64,000 bases of DNA from Bacillus carboniphilus (lineage in GTDB: Bacteria > Bacillota > Bacilli > Bacillales > JC228), in contig NZ_BAAADJ010000061.1 of NCBI RefSeq assembly GCF_039522365.1, positions 1 through 64,000 on the forward strand, written 5' to 3'. Under the pieces are notes generated by a model. It was given only the letters and a program-made list of their open reading frames with translations, was not told the origin of the DNA and did not search any database. Shown here piece after piece: positions 42,621 through 50,767 of the stretch. Position numbers and translations under genes: made by a program. Position 1 is the stretch's first letter, and every line of letters begins with the position of its first letter.

Positions 42621-43079
42621 ATGAAATTAGCTGAGGCGTTAATATTACGTTCTGATTATCAAAAAAGGGTTGAACACTTGAAAAATCGGTTATTCAAAAA
42701 TGTAAGGGTGCAGGAAGGGGATCAACCTGATGAAGACCCAGCGGTTATGAAAGCAGAATTAACAGGACTCCTAGAGCAACTGAAATTACTTATTCAAAAT
42801 ATCAATAAAACCAATATACATACCAAATTTGATGGAAATCAAACTCTTGCGGACGCTTTAGTTATTCGAGATGTAGTTGGACAAGAAAGAAAAATCTACA
42901 GCGACCTTATTGAACCAGCAACAATGCGTCATGACCGGTATTCGAGGTCTGAAATTAAGTATGTAACCACGATAAGTGTAAAAGAAACTCAAAAGTATAT
43001 AGATGAATTATCCAAGAGATACAGAGAAATGGATGTGAAAATACAAGAATTGAATTGGAAAACAGACTTATTAGAATAG
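42621..43079 (+). CDS. DIP1984 family protein
   Basis: 152 aa four-helix-type protein. The DIP1984 pattern is clear: KLAEALILRSDYQKRVEHLKNRL, then LLIQNINKTNIHTKFDGNQTLADALVIRD and a long C-terminal helix (KETQKYIDELSKRYREMD). ATG 42621 has GGAGGGG upstream. Homologues are sometimes labelled septicolysin; function unknown. It lies 63 bp after the Nudix-THEP1 gene in the same direction. Confidence 0.85.
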   Translation: MKLAEALILRSDYQKRVEHLKNRLFKNVRVQEGDQPDEDPAVMKAELTGLLEQLKLLIQNINKTNIHTKFDGNQTLADALVIRDVVGQERKIYSDLIEPATMRHDRYSRSEIKYVTTISVKETQKYIDELSKRYREMDVKIQELNWKTDLLE

Positions 43080-43157
43080 CAATCTCATAAAAGTGCAGTT
43101 GGTAGCGAAGATGAAAAGGCGAATACCAAACCGGCAACAGGTACATGTTGTAATTAA

Positions 43158-43203
43158 GGTAAGGGTTTCGGGGTGACCCTGAGGTTCAACTCCTCATACT
43201 CAC
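43158..43203 (+). other. tRNA-like 3' fragment (variable arm and T arm)
   Basis: AGGGT/ACCCT (43162-43180) resembles a class II variable arm and TGAGG-TTCAACT-CCTCA (43180-43196) is a perfect T arm with a canonical T loop, followed by a seven-base acceptor-like TACTCAC. No matching 5' acceptor or CCA is seen, so it is a relic or coincidence rather than a working tRNA. Confidence 0.35.
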
Positions 43204-43326
43204 AACTTATACCTTTTAATGTAACAGCATTACAAATGACTCATACATTGTACAACCTGGTATTGATTTTCGTTTCGTGAGGGTGGATAGGGGAAAAATA
43301 GCATTCTCATCATATATCAGTTTTAC

Positions 43327-43360
43327 AAGGCTTTAATCAAAGGGGTTAAAGCCTTTATTT
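43327..43360 (+). terminator. intrinsic terminator
   Basis: AAGGCTTTAA/TTAAAGCCTT then TATTTTG. It may end the kinase-Nudix-DIP1984 transcript or a small RNA from 43.1-43.3 kb. Confidence 0.75.
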
Positions 43361-43376
43361 TGTTTAGAGTATTTGT

Positions 43377-43412
43377 AGAGCTCTTGATCCATAAAGGTCA
43401 AGAGCTCTTTAT
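43377..43412. terminator. second hairpin terminator
   Basis: AGAGCTCTTGA/TCAAGAGCTCT, 11 bp, followed by TTTATATTT. It insulates the GntR promoter just downstream. Confidence 0.75.
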
Positions 43413-43437
43413 ATTTATATTATGAATGATCAACCTA

Positions 43438-43488
43438 TTGACAATTCACTAAAAACGAATTACTGTATTAGATAACTAATACAGTAAT
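43438..43488 (+). promoter_or_regulatory. promoter and perfect operator palindrome of the GntR-ABC module
   Basis: TTGACA at 43438-43443 with TACTGT 17 bp later, overlapped by a perfect palindrome: ATTACTGTATTAG (43459-43471), ATAA, CTAATACAGTAAT (43476-43488). The arms are 13 bp. The site ends 23 bp before the GntR start, as expected for autoregulation by a YtrA-type GntR dimer. Confidence 0.8.
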
Positions 43489-43511
43489 TTTTTGATTGTG
43501 TGGTGGAATCA

Positions 43512-43880
43512 ATGGAATTTAATAAAGTCGAGCCAATATATACTCAGATTATTGAAGACATAAAATTAAAAATTATAAACGGCACCTATTTGCCTGGACA
43601 AGAAATTCCCTCTAGACGTCAACTTGCTAAAGATTTGGGGGTAAACCCTAATACAATCCAGAGAGCATATAGGGAGATGGAAGAGAAAAAATTAATAGTC
43701 ACTTCAAGAGGGCAGGGGAGTTTTATCACAAGTGATCAGACGATTATTAATTCCCTAAAAGATGAAGCATTGTCAAGAGTAGTAAGCCAAAGTGTTGAGA
43801 AGCTACGATCTTTTGGAAGGTCTGATCATGAGATTATTGAGCTTATTCAGAAGTTCATGAAAGGGGAGCATCGAAAATGA
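43512..43880 (+). CDS. GntR-family regulator (YtrA-like)
   Basis: 122 aa. Winged helix residues 5-75 (EPIYTQIIEDIKLKIINGTYLPG, SRRQLAKDLGVNPNTIQRAYREME, GQGSFIT) and a short helical tail. ATG 43512 follows GGTGGA; GTG 43500 or 43503 are alternatives. Its stop overlaps the ATPase start. It presumably binds the 43459-43488 palindrome. Confidence 0.9.
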   Translation: MEFNKVEPIYTQIIEDIKLKIINGTYLPGQEIPSRRQLAKDLGVNPNTIQRAYREMEEKKLIVTSRGQGSFITSDQTIINSLKDEALSRVVSQSVEKLRSFGRSDHEIIELIQKFMKGEHRK

Positions 43881-44578
43881 TTCAAGTTAATCAGTTGAAT
43901 AAGTCCTTTGGGAATAAGGAAGTGTTAAGAGATATATCGTTTTCAGTCGGTGAAGGTCGTATCATTGGATTATTTGGAACAAATGGAGCTGGTAAATCTA
44001 CATTACTAAAGGTCATCGCGGGTTTATTACGTATTGATCATGGAAGTATCACATTCCACAGTCATCCATCTTCAATTGAGAAAAGAAGCTTAATTGCTTA
44101 CCTTGGTGAACAAGACACATGGTATCCTTGGATGAAATTATCAGATGCGATGGATTATATGAAGGATATGTATAGGGATTGGGATCATGAAAAGGCACAA
44201 TATCTACTAAATTTCTTTCAATTAGATAAAAATGAAAGGATTCGAGAGGTATCTAAAGGAACTCTCTGTAAAATGAATTTACTTTTAACATTAAGCAGAA
44301 GAGCAAAGTACGTCTTATTAGATGAACCCTTTTCTGGGATTGACCCGTTTACACGAAGGGAAATTTCAAAAGCTATTGTCGATGATTTTGTCGATGAGGG
44401 GCAGACAATAATTGTTGCTACCCAAGAGATTGAAGAGGTCGAAATGCTACTTGATGAGATTCTTTTTTTAGATCAAGGACAGTTACTATTACATGAACAA
44501 GCGGAAGAACTGAGAAGAACGAACAAACAAGGATTATTGGGTATTTTGGAGGAGGTGTATGCTCATGCGCGCATGTAA
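43877..44578 (+). CDS. ABC transporter ATP-binding protein
   Basis: 233 aa. Walker A GTNGAGKST (about residues 37-45), an atypical signature VSKGTLCKMNLLL, Walker B YVLLDEPFSGID, and a T-Q rather than His in the switch region (IIVATQEIEEVE). The signature variation matches the ATPase of the other GntR-linked module in this window. Overlaps the permease by 14-20 bp. Confidence 0.88.
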   Translation: MIQVNQLNKSFGNKEVLRDISFSVGEGRIIGLFGTNGAGKSTLLKVIAGLLRIDHGSITFHSHPSSIEKRSLIAYLGEQDTWYPWMKLSDAMDYMKDMYRDWDHEKAQYLLNFFQLDKNERIREVSKGTLCKMNLLLTLSRRAKYVLLDEPFSGIDPFTRREISKAIVDDFVDEGQTIIVATQEIEEVEMLLDEILFLDQGQLLLHEQAEELRRTNKQGLLGILEEVYAHARM

Positions 44579-45227
44579 GAGATTGTTATTGGCAGAATTG
44601 AGGAATAGACAATATGTGTTTTTGTTAACGATTGGAGCAATTATTCTGTTACATTCAGTAGTTATTAGCCTAATCATTCAAAGCGTTGATATCGACCTTA
44701 TCAGGTGGATTGACATTGGTTTGATTTCAATTGCATTCTTTATCCCATTTCTCCGTACATTTACGATATGGCAGGATGAGTGGAAGCGCAAATCAATCCA
44801 GCGACTATTAACCTTACCTACATCTAGAATCTATCTAGTAATTGTCAAATATGTAGTAATATTTTTGGAAGTCCTCACCATATTGATTCTGACCATTCTA
44901 GCCATGTGGATTCAATGGCATGTAAGCAATGGATTGTTATTTAGAGTTGAACCCATTCTAGCCATGGAATGGATGAGTATTGGGCAAATCCTAAATATAC
45001 TCTTATCCATAACATCTTTAATATTTATTTGTTTTATGAGTTATCTATTTGGAAGGTCAATCAACCGTTTCTATCTGCAAATTACATTCATTACAGTTTT
45101 TCTAAGTTTACTAGTGTCCATTACTATATATTCAATTGTGCCCCATTTTCTAACTATTTTAGTATTTGTCCTAACCTATTTTTCATTCAGTTATTGTCTT
45201 TTAGATAACAAAATGTCTGTTGAGTAA
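44565..45227 (+). CDS. ABC transporter permease
   Basis: 220 aa with six hydrophobic segments. ATG 44565 is favoured by the 9-nt spacing from GGAGG; ATG 44559 is only 3 nt away from it. A cytosolic loop WQDEWKRKSIQRLLTLPTSR between helices 2 and 3 probably couples to the ATPase. Substrate unknown. Confidence 0.8.
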   Translation: MRACKRLLLAELRNRQYVFLLTIGAIILLHSVVISLIIQSVDIDLIRWIDIGLISIAFFIPFLRTFTIWQDEWKRKSIQRLLTLPTSRIYLVIVKYVVIFLEVLTILILTILAMWIQWHVSNGLLFRVEPILAMEWMSIGQILNILLSITSLIFICFMSYLFGRSINRFYLQITFITVFLSLLVSITIYSIVPHFLTILVFVLTYFSFSYCLLDNKMSVE

Positions 45228-45276
45228 ACAGTGCTAGAATCTATGAACAAAGCCAACTTGAAGGGAGTATGTTGTC

Positions 45277-45993
45277 ATGCTGGGTATCATTGTACAGATT
45301 ATCGTGTCCTGGATTATACTTCGAATTTTTGTTAAGAAGGATCTAACAGCCCTAGGGATAAAACCTTTTGGATCAAGAAGCTTGCAATTCCTGATAGGAT
45401 TTATGTTTACAGCTTTTCTATGTGCGTCCATACAAATGATTGATGCTTTTCTCACCAATACAAACTGGGAAGTCTCTTCAAAACTGACTTTTATAGAAGG
45501 ACTAAACGCTTTCTGGTTGAATGTAAAAGGAGTTTTGTTCGAGGAGTTAATTTTCCGTGGTGCACTTCTGGTTATTATTATTCATAAGTTTGGAGCAAAA
45601 ATAGGGATTCTTATTTCTGGAGTAGCTTTTGGAATTTACCATTGGTTCTCGTATGGTGTACTGGGAGATATAGGTTCAATGACAGTAATATTCTTTATTA
45701 CAGCTATGTCTGGGTTAGTCTGGGCATATGCCTTCAGTAAAACGAAATCGATTGCTTTACCAATAGGTCTTCATTTAGGTTGGAACTTCACCATTAATTC
45801 AATCTTTTCGAAAGGTCCATGGGGTGAGCAAATTTTAGTACCCGACAAAGTAGAATTTGTTTCAAATCCCATTTTGAACCTGGTTGTATATTTTGTATTA
45901 CCATTTGTTGTTGTTCCAATATTAACATGGTTATTGATCAGACTTTGGGGAGGAAGAAAAATCAAGTTTCATACGACTCAGATTACAAAATAA
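45277..45993 (+). CDS. CPBP-family intramembrane metalloprotease
   Basis: 238 aa, about seven hydrophobic segments. Type II CAAX prenyl endopeptidase/bacteriocin-processing (CPBP) motifs: EELIFRGALL (about residues 88-97), GVAFGIYHWFSYG with the motif-2 His, and LHLGWNF with the motif-3 His. Follows the GntR-ABC genes by 49 bp; in Bacilli such proteases often accompany peptide-defence transporters. GAAGGGAG lies 9 nt before the ATG. Confidence 0.88.
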   Translation: MLGIIVQIIVSWIILRIFVKKDLTALGIKPFGSRSLQFLIGFMFTAFLCASIQMIDAFLTNTNWEVSSKLTFIEGLNAFWLNVKGVLFEELIFRGALLVIIIHKFGAKIGILISGVAFGIYHWFSYGVLGDIGSMTVIFFITAMSGLVWAYAFSKTKSIALPIGLHLGWNFTINSIFSKGPWGEQILVPDKVEFVSNPILNLVVYFVLPFVVVPILTWLLIRLWGGRKIKFHTTQITK

Positions 45994-46110
45994 GGATGCC
46001 TTTCTTCCATGTATTTAAAACAATAATTGACATCAGTCATAACATTTTTGGTCTTCCAACAGTTTAAGACATTCTGATTTGCTGTTTCAAAAACTCTATA
46101 AAGATTAAAT

Positions 46111-46147
46111 AATGGCGTGAAAAACAGTTGTCAGTTTGCACGCCATT
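46111..46147. terminator. bidirectional intrinsic terminator
   Basis: AATGGCGTG/CACGCCATT between convergent CPBP and TetR genes. Confidence 0.8.
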
Positions 46148-46212
46148 TTCTTGATCGTTTATAGGATATGAAATCCAATAGGAACGGGTTATTACATTTC
46201 TGACACTGTGCT

Positions 46213-46800
46213 TTAGTGATCCCTTTTCCCCAGAACCCCATAGAAGAAAATGCTTGCGATTTCTTCAGTAAGCGGAAACGCTTTTTGGTACACATGCTCC
46301 TGTTGGAAATATTCTTTTAACATTTGCACATAGAATAGAATCGCTTCATTTGATAGGTTTGGGTCTACGTATCCTTGTTGTTTTCCTTCTTCAAATAGTT
46401 GGATGAAGGCAGGGAGGGCTTTTTGGGCATAGACTTGTTCGATATAGTTGCCTTCTGTTGAATACTGTTTCATCATGTATTCATAAAATTCTTTGTTGAT
46501 CTCGGTTGCTGCTTCTTTTTTATTAAAAATGATGCTCTTAATTTTTTCAGGATAAGGTATTTCAGCATTCAGTACTTTTTCAAATTCATTCATGGTTTTA
46601 TCTACATAATAGATGAAAGCCTCTTGAATCAATTTATGTTTATTCTCAAAGTAGTTATAGATGGTTACTTGAGATACATTCGCTTCCTTTGCTATCTCTG
46701 ATATAGATACCTTTTGGATTCCATATTTCAGAAACAAGTTAAGAGAGGCATCTAAAATGTCTAATTTCTTCTGCTCTCTCCGTCTTTGAAACCCGTCCAT
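46213..46800 (-). CDS. TetR-family transcriptional regulator
   Basis: 195 aa. Helix-turn-helix at residues 10-56: KKLDILDASLNLFLKYGIQKVSISEIAKEANVSQVTIYNYFENKHKLIQEA. The remaining residues form the ligand-binding helical domain. GGAGGTGAAGTGA precedes the ATG. It diverges from the DUF3784/PH gene 148 bp away, a possible target. Confidence 0.92.
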   Translation of the reverse strand: MDGFQRRREQKKLDILDASLNLFLKYGIQKVSISEIAKEANVSQVTIYNYFENKHKLIQEAFIYYVDKTMNEFEKVLNAEIPYPEKIKSIIFNKKEAATEINKEFYEYMMKQYSTEGNYIEQVYAQKALPAFIQLFEEGKQQGYVDPNLSNEAILFYVQMLKEYFQQEHVYQKAFPLTEEIASIFFYGVLGKRDH

Positions 46801-46948
46801 TCACTTCACCTCCACTTTAGTTTAATTAAATTTTTGAAATAAAACAAATCATGAAGTTCAAAAAGAACAAATGTTAATTTACTAGGAACTTTTTCTTACT
46901 CCCATCCGTATTAAAAGTAAGATATCTTTTCAGGGTGGAGTGAGGAAG

Positions 46949-47686
46949 ATGGGTTCAGGAGCTATCGCTTTTTACATTGTAATGGGTTGGACCTTATTGA
47001 TAACGGGAGGACTTACTTACTTAATAGTAAAACAGAAGAATTACGACTTAATTTCTGGCTTCGGTAATAAAACAAAAGAAGAACAAGAACAGTTAATCCA
47101 AAATGGATATCCGCAAGCCATTGGGAAAGTACTATTGCATACTTGGATCATTTTGCTGATCTCCTTCATATTGGGAATTTTTCAAGTCCCCTATGGTTTT
47201 GGGATAGGGTTAGCCATCTATTTAATCTATCTCTTAGTGGGAATGGTGTATGTGCAAAAATATTATCTAGTGGATAAACGAAAAAAGTATGGCGTGTTAA
47301 CCAGTGTTTTTTCACTAATAGTATTGCTCGGTGTAGGTGGACTTGCTTTTGCTGGATTTCAAGATGAGAAACCAGAAGTGAAAGATGGTGTTTTCAAAAT
47401 ACACGGTATGTATGGAGTCGAATGGCCAATTGAAGATATTGATGAAGTTACACTACTTGATAAACTGCCGGAAGTAAAACTAAAATCAAATGGATTTGCA
47501 GCAGCAGGAAGGTTAAAAGGTTCTTTTCGCCTAGAGGAACCTTATGGAAAAGGAAAATTATTTGTCCATAAGGGATATTCCCCTTATTTATATATTCAAA
47601 AGGATGATGAATACCTTATTCTAAATAGAAAAAATCAAGATGAACTATATGAGTTGATGGTGGAAATTCAATCAACCAATAAATAA
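46949..47686 (+). CDS. DUF3784-like membrane protein with PH-like C-terminal domain
   Basis: 245 aa. Residues 1-95: three hydrophobic segments in a DUF3784-like arrangement with the cytosolic stretch YDLISGFGNKTKEEQEQLIQNGYPQAIGK; a fourth helix near 125-145; residues about 150-245 form a small beta domain (FKIHGMYGVEWPIEDIDEVTLLD, LFVHKGYSPYLYIQ) like bacterial PH domains. ATG 46949 or GTG 46940 could start; GGTGGAGTGAGG lies upstream. Function unknown. Confidence 0.75.
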   Translation: MGSGAIAFYIVMGWTLLITGGLTYLIVKQKNYDLISGFGNKTKEEQEQLIQNGYPQAIGKVLLHTWIILLISFILGIFQVPYGFGIGLAIYLIYLLVGMVYVQKYYLVDKRKKYGVLTSVFSLIVLLGVGGLAFAGFQDEKPEVKDGVFKIHGMYGVEWPIEDIDEVTLLDKLPEVKLKSNGFAAAGRLKGSFRLEEPYGKGKLFVHKGYSPYLYIQKDDEYLILNRKNQDELYELMVEIQSTNK

Positions 47687-47711
47687 AAGCCTATCATAGA
47701 GAGATAGGCTT
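47687..47711. terminator. bidirectional intrinsic terminator
   Basis: AAGCCTATC/GATAGGCTT between convergent genes. Confidence 0.85.
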
Positions 47712-48101
47712 CTATTTATGAACGGCTTTTTTTACAAAAAGTGAGACAAAATTGGCTCTATAAATGAAGAGTAAGTATGTTTCGCATAGAAGAAGTATAA
47801 TGGCAAGTACAAGAAGCGAATGATCATGAAGTAGGTGCAACAAGAAGATGTTTGCAATCAATGGGGCCAAAATTGCTAATGCCAGAGGGACAAAGCGATT
47901 TATTAGTAGTAAGCACCCACATATGATTTCCAAAGATTTTTCTAAGACTAATAGATAAGGAAGCTGAAATACCTGCATGGCTTCATCACTGGTAGCAATA
48001 TAAGGATCAAGATTAAATATGACAAAGTATCCATTAATACCCGCAACAAGAAAAATAAAGCCTAAAATATAACGTGGTAAAGCTTTCATCCAACTTTTCA
48101 T
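47712..48101 (-). CDS. DoxX-like four-helix membrane protein
   Basis: 129 aa with four hydrophobic segments. RYILGFIFLVAGINGYFVIF at the start and LEKSLEIICGCLLLINRFVPLALAILAPLIANIFLLH in the middle are typical of the DoxX/DoxD superfamily. AGGGGGGATTAA precedes the ATG. Role unknown. Confidence 0.8.
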   Translation of the reverse strand: MKSWMKALPRYILGFIFLVAGINGYFVIFNLDPYIATSDEAMQVFQLPYLLVLEKSLEIICGCLLLINRFVPLALAILAPLIANIFLLHLLHDHSLLVLAIILLLCETYLLFIYRANFVSLFVKKAVHK

Positions 48102-48261
48102 TTAATCCCCCCTATAAAATCCCTTTATTTAGATTATACAAAACAATATATAATCTTTGTGCTTGAAGCTTCTAAAATATTCTAATTTTCATAAAAAATG
48201 GTTTACAAAGGGAACGTGCGTTTGTAATATAGAGATAATTAGATAAATGGAGGGTCATTTC

Positions 48262-48747
48262 ATGTCGGTAAACGTTGTTAAACATGAAGAATTAAAGTTA
48301 ATCGGGATTCCATGTGTAAGTTTGAAAGAGATGGCAACTAAATATAAAAATGCAAAAGAGGGGTTACTCTCTGCTACAAAACATATGGAAAATATCATAA
48401 ACCCTAACATTCACTACGGAATTTGGCCAACAAGTGAAGTGCAAAAAAACCCAGATACACATGTGTACATTCTTTGTGTTGAAGTATCTACATTCGATGG
48501 GGTACCGGAATGGTTTTTCAAGACAACTCTAGCTCCACAAGAATGTATTGTCGCAGTAGACAATAGTGATCGTTGCTTCGATAATGCTGGTGAAAAAATT
48601 CAGCAGTTTAAAGAAGAGAATCAAGTTCAAGTGTCCGCAGAAGAAAGAACGTATACGATTTGTGAAAAGTATGAGTACGAAGGGGAAGGGTATTCTCGCT
48701 ATTCTTTGCCTATTGTCCCACAAACACAAACCGCTTCCAACAAATAG
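48262..48747 (+). CDS. GyrI-like effector-binding domain protein
   Basis: 161 aa single-domain protein of the AraC effector-binding/GyrI-like superfamily: LIGIPCVSLKE, HYGIWPTSEV, YILCVEVS and GEGYSRYSLPIV, with the ligand-facing Glu/Tyr positions at the end. ATG 48262 is chosen because GGAGGG lies 7 nt upstream. Such proteins bind small cationic or hydrophobic compounds. Confidence 0.85.
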   Translation: MSVNVVKHEELKLIGIPCVSLKEMATKYKNAKEGLLSATKHMENIINPNIHYGIWPTSEVQKNPDTHVYILCVEVSTFDGVPEWFFKTTLAPQECIVAVDNSDRCFDNAGEKIQQFKEENQVQVSAEERTYTICEKYEYEGEGYSRYSLPIVPQTQTASNK

Positions 48748-48760
48748 TAGGAGCGGTTTT
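48728..48760 (+). terminator. intrinsic terminator overlapping the GyrI-like stop
   Basis: AAACCGCTTCC pairs with GGAGCGGTTT (one bulge), then TTATCTTTT. Confidence 0.75.
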
Positions 48761-48880
48761 ATCTTTTCCGTGTTGGAGAAATAATCTACTGATACAAGTA
48801 CCTCATTCGTAAGATTTGTGCTATAATTTGGTATATTTCTCTACCAAATTGTCGACTATTAGGAGGATTAGGAGAAACCA

Positions 48881-49540
48881 ATGATCTTAAAGAAAAAAGG
48901 TTACATACTGCTCTTAACCACATGGATGTTTACTATTATGTTGGCAGCTTGTGGTTCAACTCAATCTGAAACAGGAGGAAATGACTTGAAAACTATTGAA
49001 AACTATCCAACATCTATTGAAGAAAATCCGATTGTAACGGTTACCATGGAAAATGGGGATGAAATGAAAATTGAACTGTATCCAAAGGTTGCACCAAATA
49101 CAGTTGCCAATTTCATTTCTTTAATTGAAAAAGGATTCTATAACGGTGTCATTTTTCACCGTGTTATTCCTGGGTTTATGATCCAAGGTGGAGACCCTAA
49201 CGGAAATGGAACTGGTGGCCCTGACTACTCCATTAAAGGCGAATTCAGTTCAAATGGATTTGAGAATAACCTAAAGCATGACCGTGGAGTATTATCAATG
49301 GCTCGTACAATGGTTCCTGATTCTGCAGGTTCTCAATTTTTCATCATGGTAAAGAATTCTCCACACTTAGACGGTCAATATGCTGCCTTCGGAAAAGTCA
49401 TTGAGGGAATGGAAGTGGCTGACAACATCGTAGCTGCTAAGAGAGATATGTCAGACAAGCCTTATGAAGATCAAAAAATGAAGACTGTTACAGTGGATAC
49501 GAAAGGGCTGGATTATCCAGATCCAGAAGTAATTAAATAA
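48881..49540 (+). CDS. cyclophilin-type peptidyl-prolyl isomerase lipoprotein
   Basis: 219 aa. Lipoprotein signal ending MLAAC (Cys24), then a cyclophilin domain (about residues 55-215): VAPNTVANFISLIEKGFYNGVIFHRVIPGFMIQGGDPNGNGTGGP and GSQFFIMVKNSPHLDGQYAAFGKVIEGM, with the FHRV, IQGGD and QFFI active-site residues. It probably folds proteins on the outer face of the membrane. AGGAGG upstream. Confidence 0.93.
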   Translation: MILKKKGYILLLTTWMFTIMLAACGSTQSETGGNDLKTIENYPTSIEENPIVTVTMENGDEMKIELYPKVAPNTVANFISLIEKGFYNGVIFHRVIPGFMIQGGDPNGNGTGGPDYSIKGEFSSNGFENNLKHDRGVLSMARTMVPDSAGSQFFIMVKNSPHLDGQYAAFGKVIEGMEVADNIVAAKRDMSDKPYEDQKMKTVTVDTKGLDYPDPEVIK

Positions 49541-49557
49541 GAAAAATTTTAAAATGG

Positions 49558-49584
49558 GGCAACCACTATAATTTCGTGGTTGCC
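49558..49584. terminator. bidirectional intrinsic terminator
   Basis: GGCAACCAC/GTGGTTGCC between convergent cyclophilin and oxidoreductase genes. Confidence 0.85.
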
Positions 49585-49597
49585 TCCTTATTTTCAA

Positions 49598-50617
49598 TCA
49601 TATTTTTATGTCCTCTACGTGCTTATAATAAGAGGACAAATCAACCCATTTATTTTCAGCTTTACGAAGCACATCCAAAACCACTTGAGCTTCGTACCCT
49701 TTGGAAAAATCATAGATGTCTGCTGCTTTTCCATGAATGGCATCTATTATATGCTTTAAAATCCATGGATGCTCTGATGGGTGTTCCAATTCTAGTTCCA
49801 TAAGAGGCTCACCAGTTGAACCAGCCAATAGAGTTCGGAAGTTTTTAAACGTGATGGTCCCTTTTGTTCCGTAGGCTGTAAGCGAAACATTTTCTTCGCC
49901 AGCCACGCCACTAACACCATCTATTAAAATCGTTTCTCCTGTTTCAAGTTTCATTCTGGCAATAACATTATTTTCACATTCATCCACGCTTGGGTAATGG
50001 ACTTCACTTTGGACATGAGTAATTCTTCCAAACATACGTTGAATGGCTTGAATAAGGTGTATTCCTTGTTCAAGTAAGAATCCACCTTGTTCACGTGTGG
50101 AGATCCAACTGTTTTGTTGCCATTCAGGTGGCCAGTTTGGATAGTGCATGGTAAGGCTAATTCTCTTTAGGTCACCCAAAAACCCGTCTTTCACCATTTG
50201 ATGAAACTTTTTTATCGGTGGCAAGTAGTTCTGACCAAAGTGAAGAGCATGGATGACGTTTGTTTGTTCAGCCTTCATCCACATATTTTTAGCTTCTAAA
50301 ATGGAGTTCGCTAATGGCTTTTCACATAAAACATGAATGCCCTGATCCATTACATCATTTAGGATTTTTTTATGAGTAGCAGGTGGGGTAGCAATGTAGA
50401 TTAAGTCTAAATCCATTTCTGAAAGCATGTCATGGTGAGAGTGATACCAATGAGGAATATCGTGATGTTTTGCCACTTCTTCTGCAACAGTAGCATTCAC
50501 ATCACAGACAGCAGTAACGGTTATTTCATCTTTTGAATGCAGGAAGGAGATTGGCTTGATTATATTTTTTCCAAATGCACCTAACCCGATGACTCCCATT
50601 TTAATTGTTGAACTCAT
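49598..50617 (-). CDS. Gfo/Idh/MocA-family oxidoreductase
   Basis: 339 aa NAD(P)-dependent dehydrogenase. Rossmann motif MGVIGLGAFGKNI (residues 7-19), the family motif CEKPLANSILEA (about 94-105) with the catalytic Lys, and the C-terminal substrate domain including GGFLLEQGIHLIQ. AAGGAG upstream. Sugar or cyclitol substrate likely. A sugar-type MFS gene lies upstream on the same strand, beyond a terminator. Confidence 0.92.
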   Translation of the reverse strand: MSSTIKMGVIGLGAFGKNIIKPISFLHSKDEITVTAVCDVNATVAEEVAKHHDIPHWYHSHHDMLSEMDLDLIYIATPPATHKKILNDVMDQGIHVLCEKPLANSILEAKNMWMKAEQTNVIHALHFGQNYLPPIKKFHQMVKDGFLGDLKRISLTMHYPNWPPEWQQNSWISTREQGGFLLEQGIHLIQAIQRMFGRITHVQSEVHYPSVDECENNVIARMKLETGETILIDGVSGVAGEENVSLTAYGTKGTITFKNFRTLLAGSTGEPLMELELEHPSEHPWILKHIIDAIHGKAADIYDFSKGYEAQVVLDVLRKAENKWVDLSSYYKHVEDIKI

Positions 50618-50729
50618 TCACCCAACTCCTTAACTAATGAAATTCATTATCTATTCTATAGAAATACGGTCTATTGAATAGTCTATTTTTGGAAAAATTT
50701 ATATGTTATAATTAGGATAGAGAGAAAAA

Positions 50730-50766
50730 ACAAGGTCCCTGTCAACAGGCACCTTGTGTTTTTTTG
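50730..50766. terminator. bidirectional intrinsic terminator
   Basis: ACAAGGT.CCTGT/ACAGG.ACCTTGT with A and T runs on both sides. It ends the MFS gene on the minus strand. Confidence 0.85.
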
Positions 50767-50767
50767 T

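Noticed and set aside
43158-43203. Functional tRNA gene
   Set aside because: No 5' acceptor strand, anticodon arm or CCA can be matched; kept only as a possible fragment.
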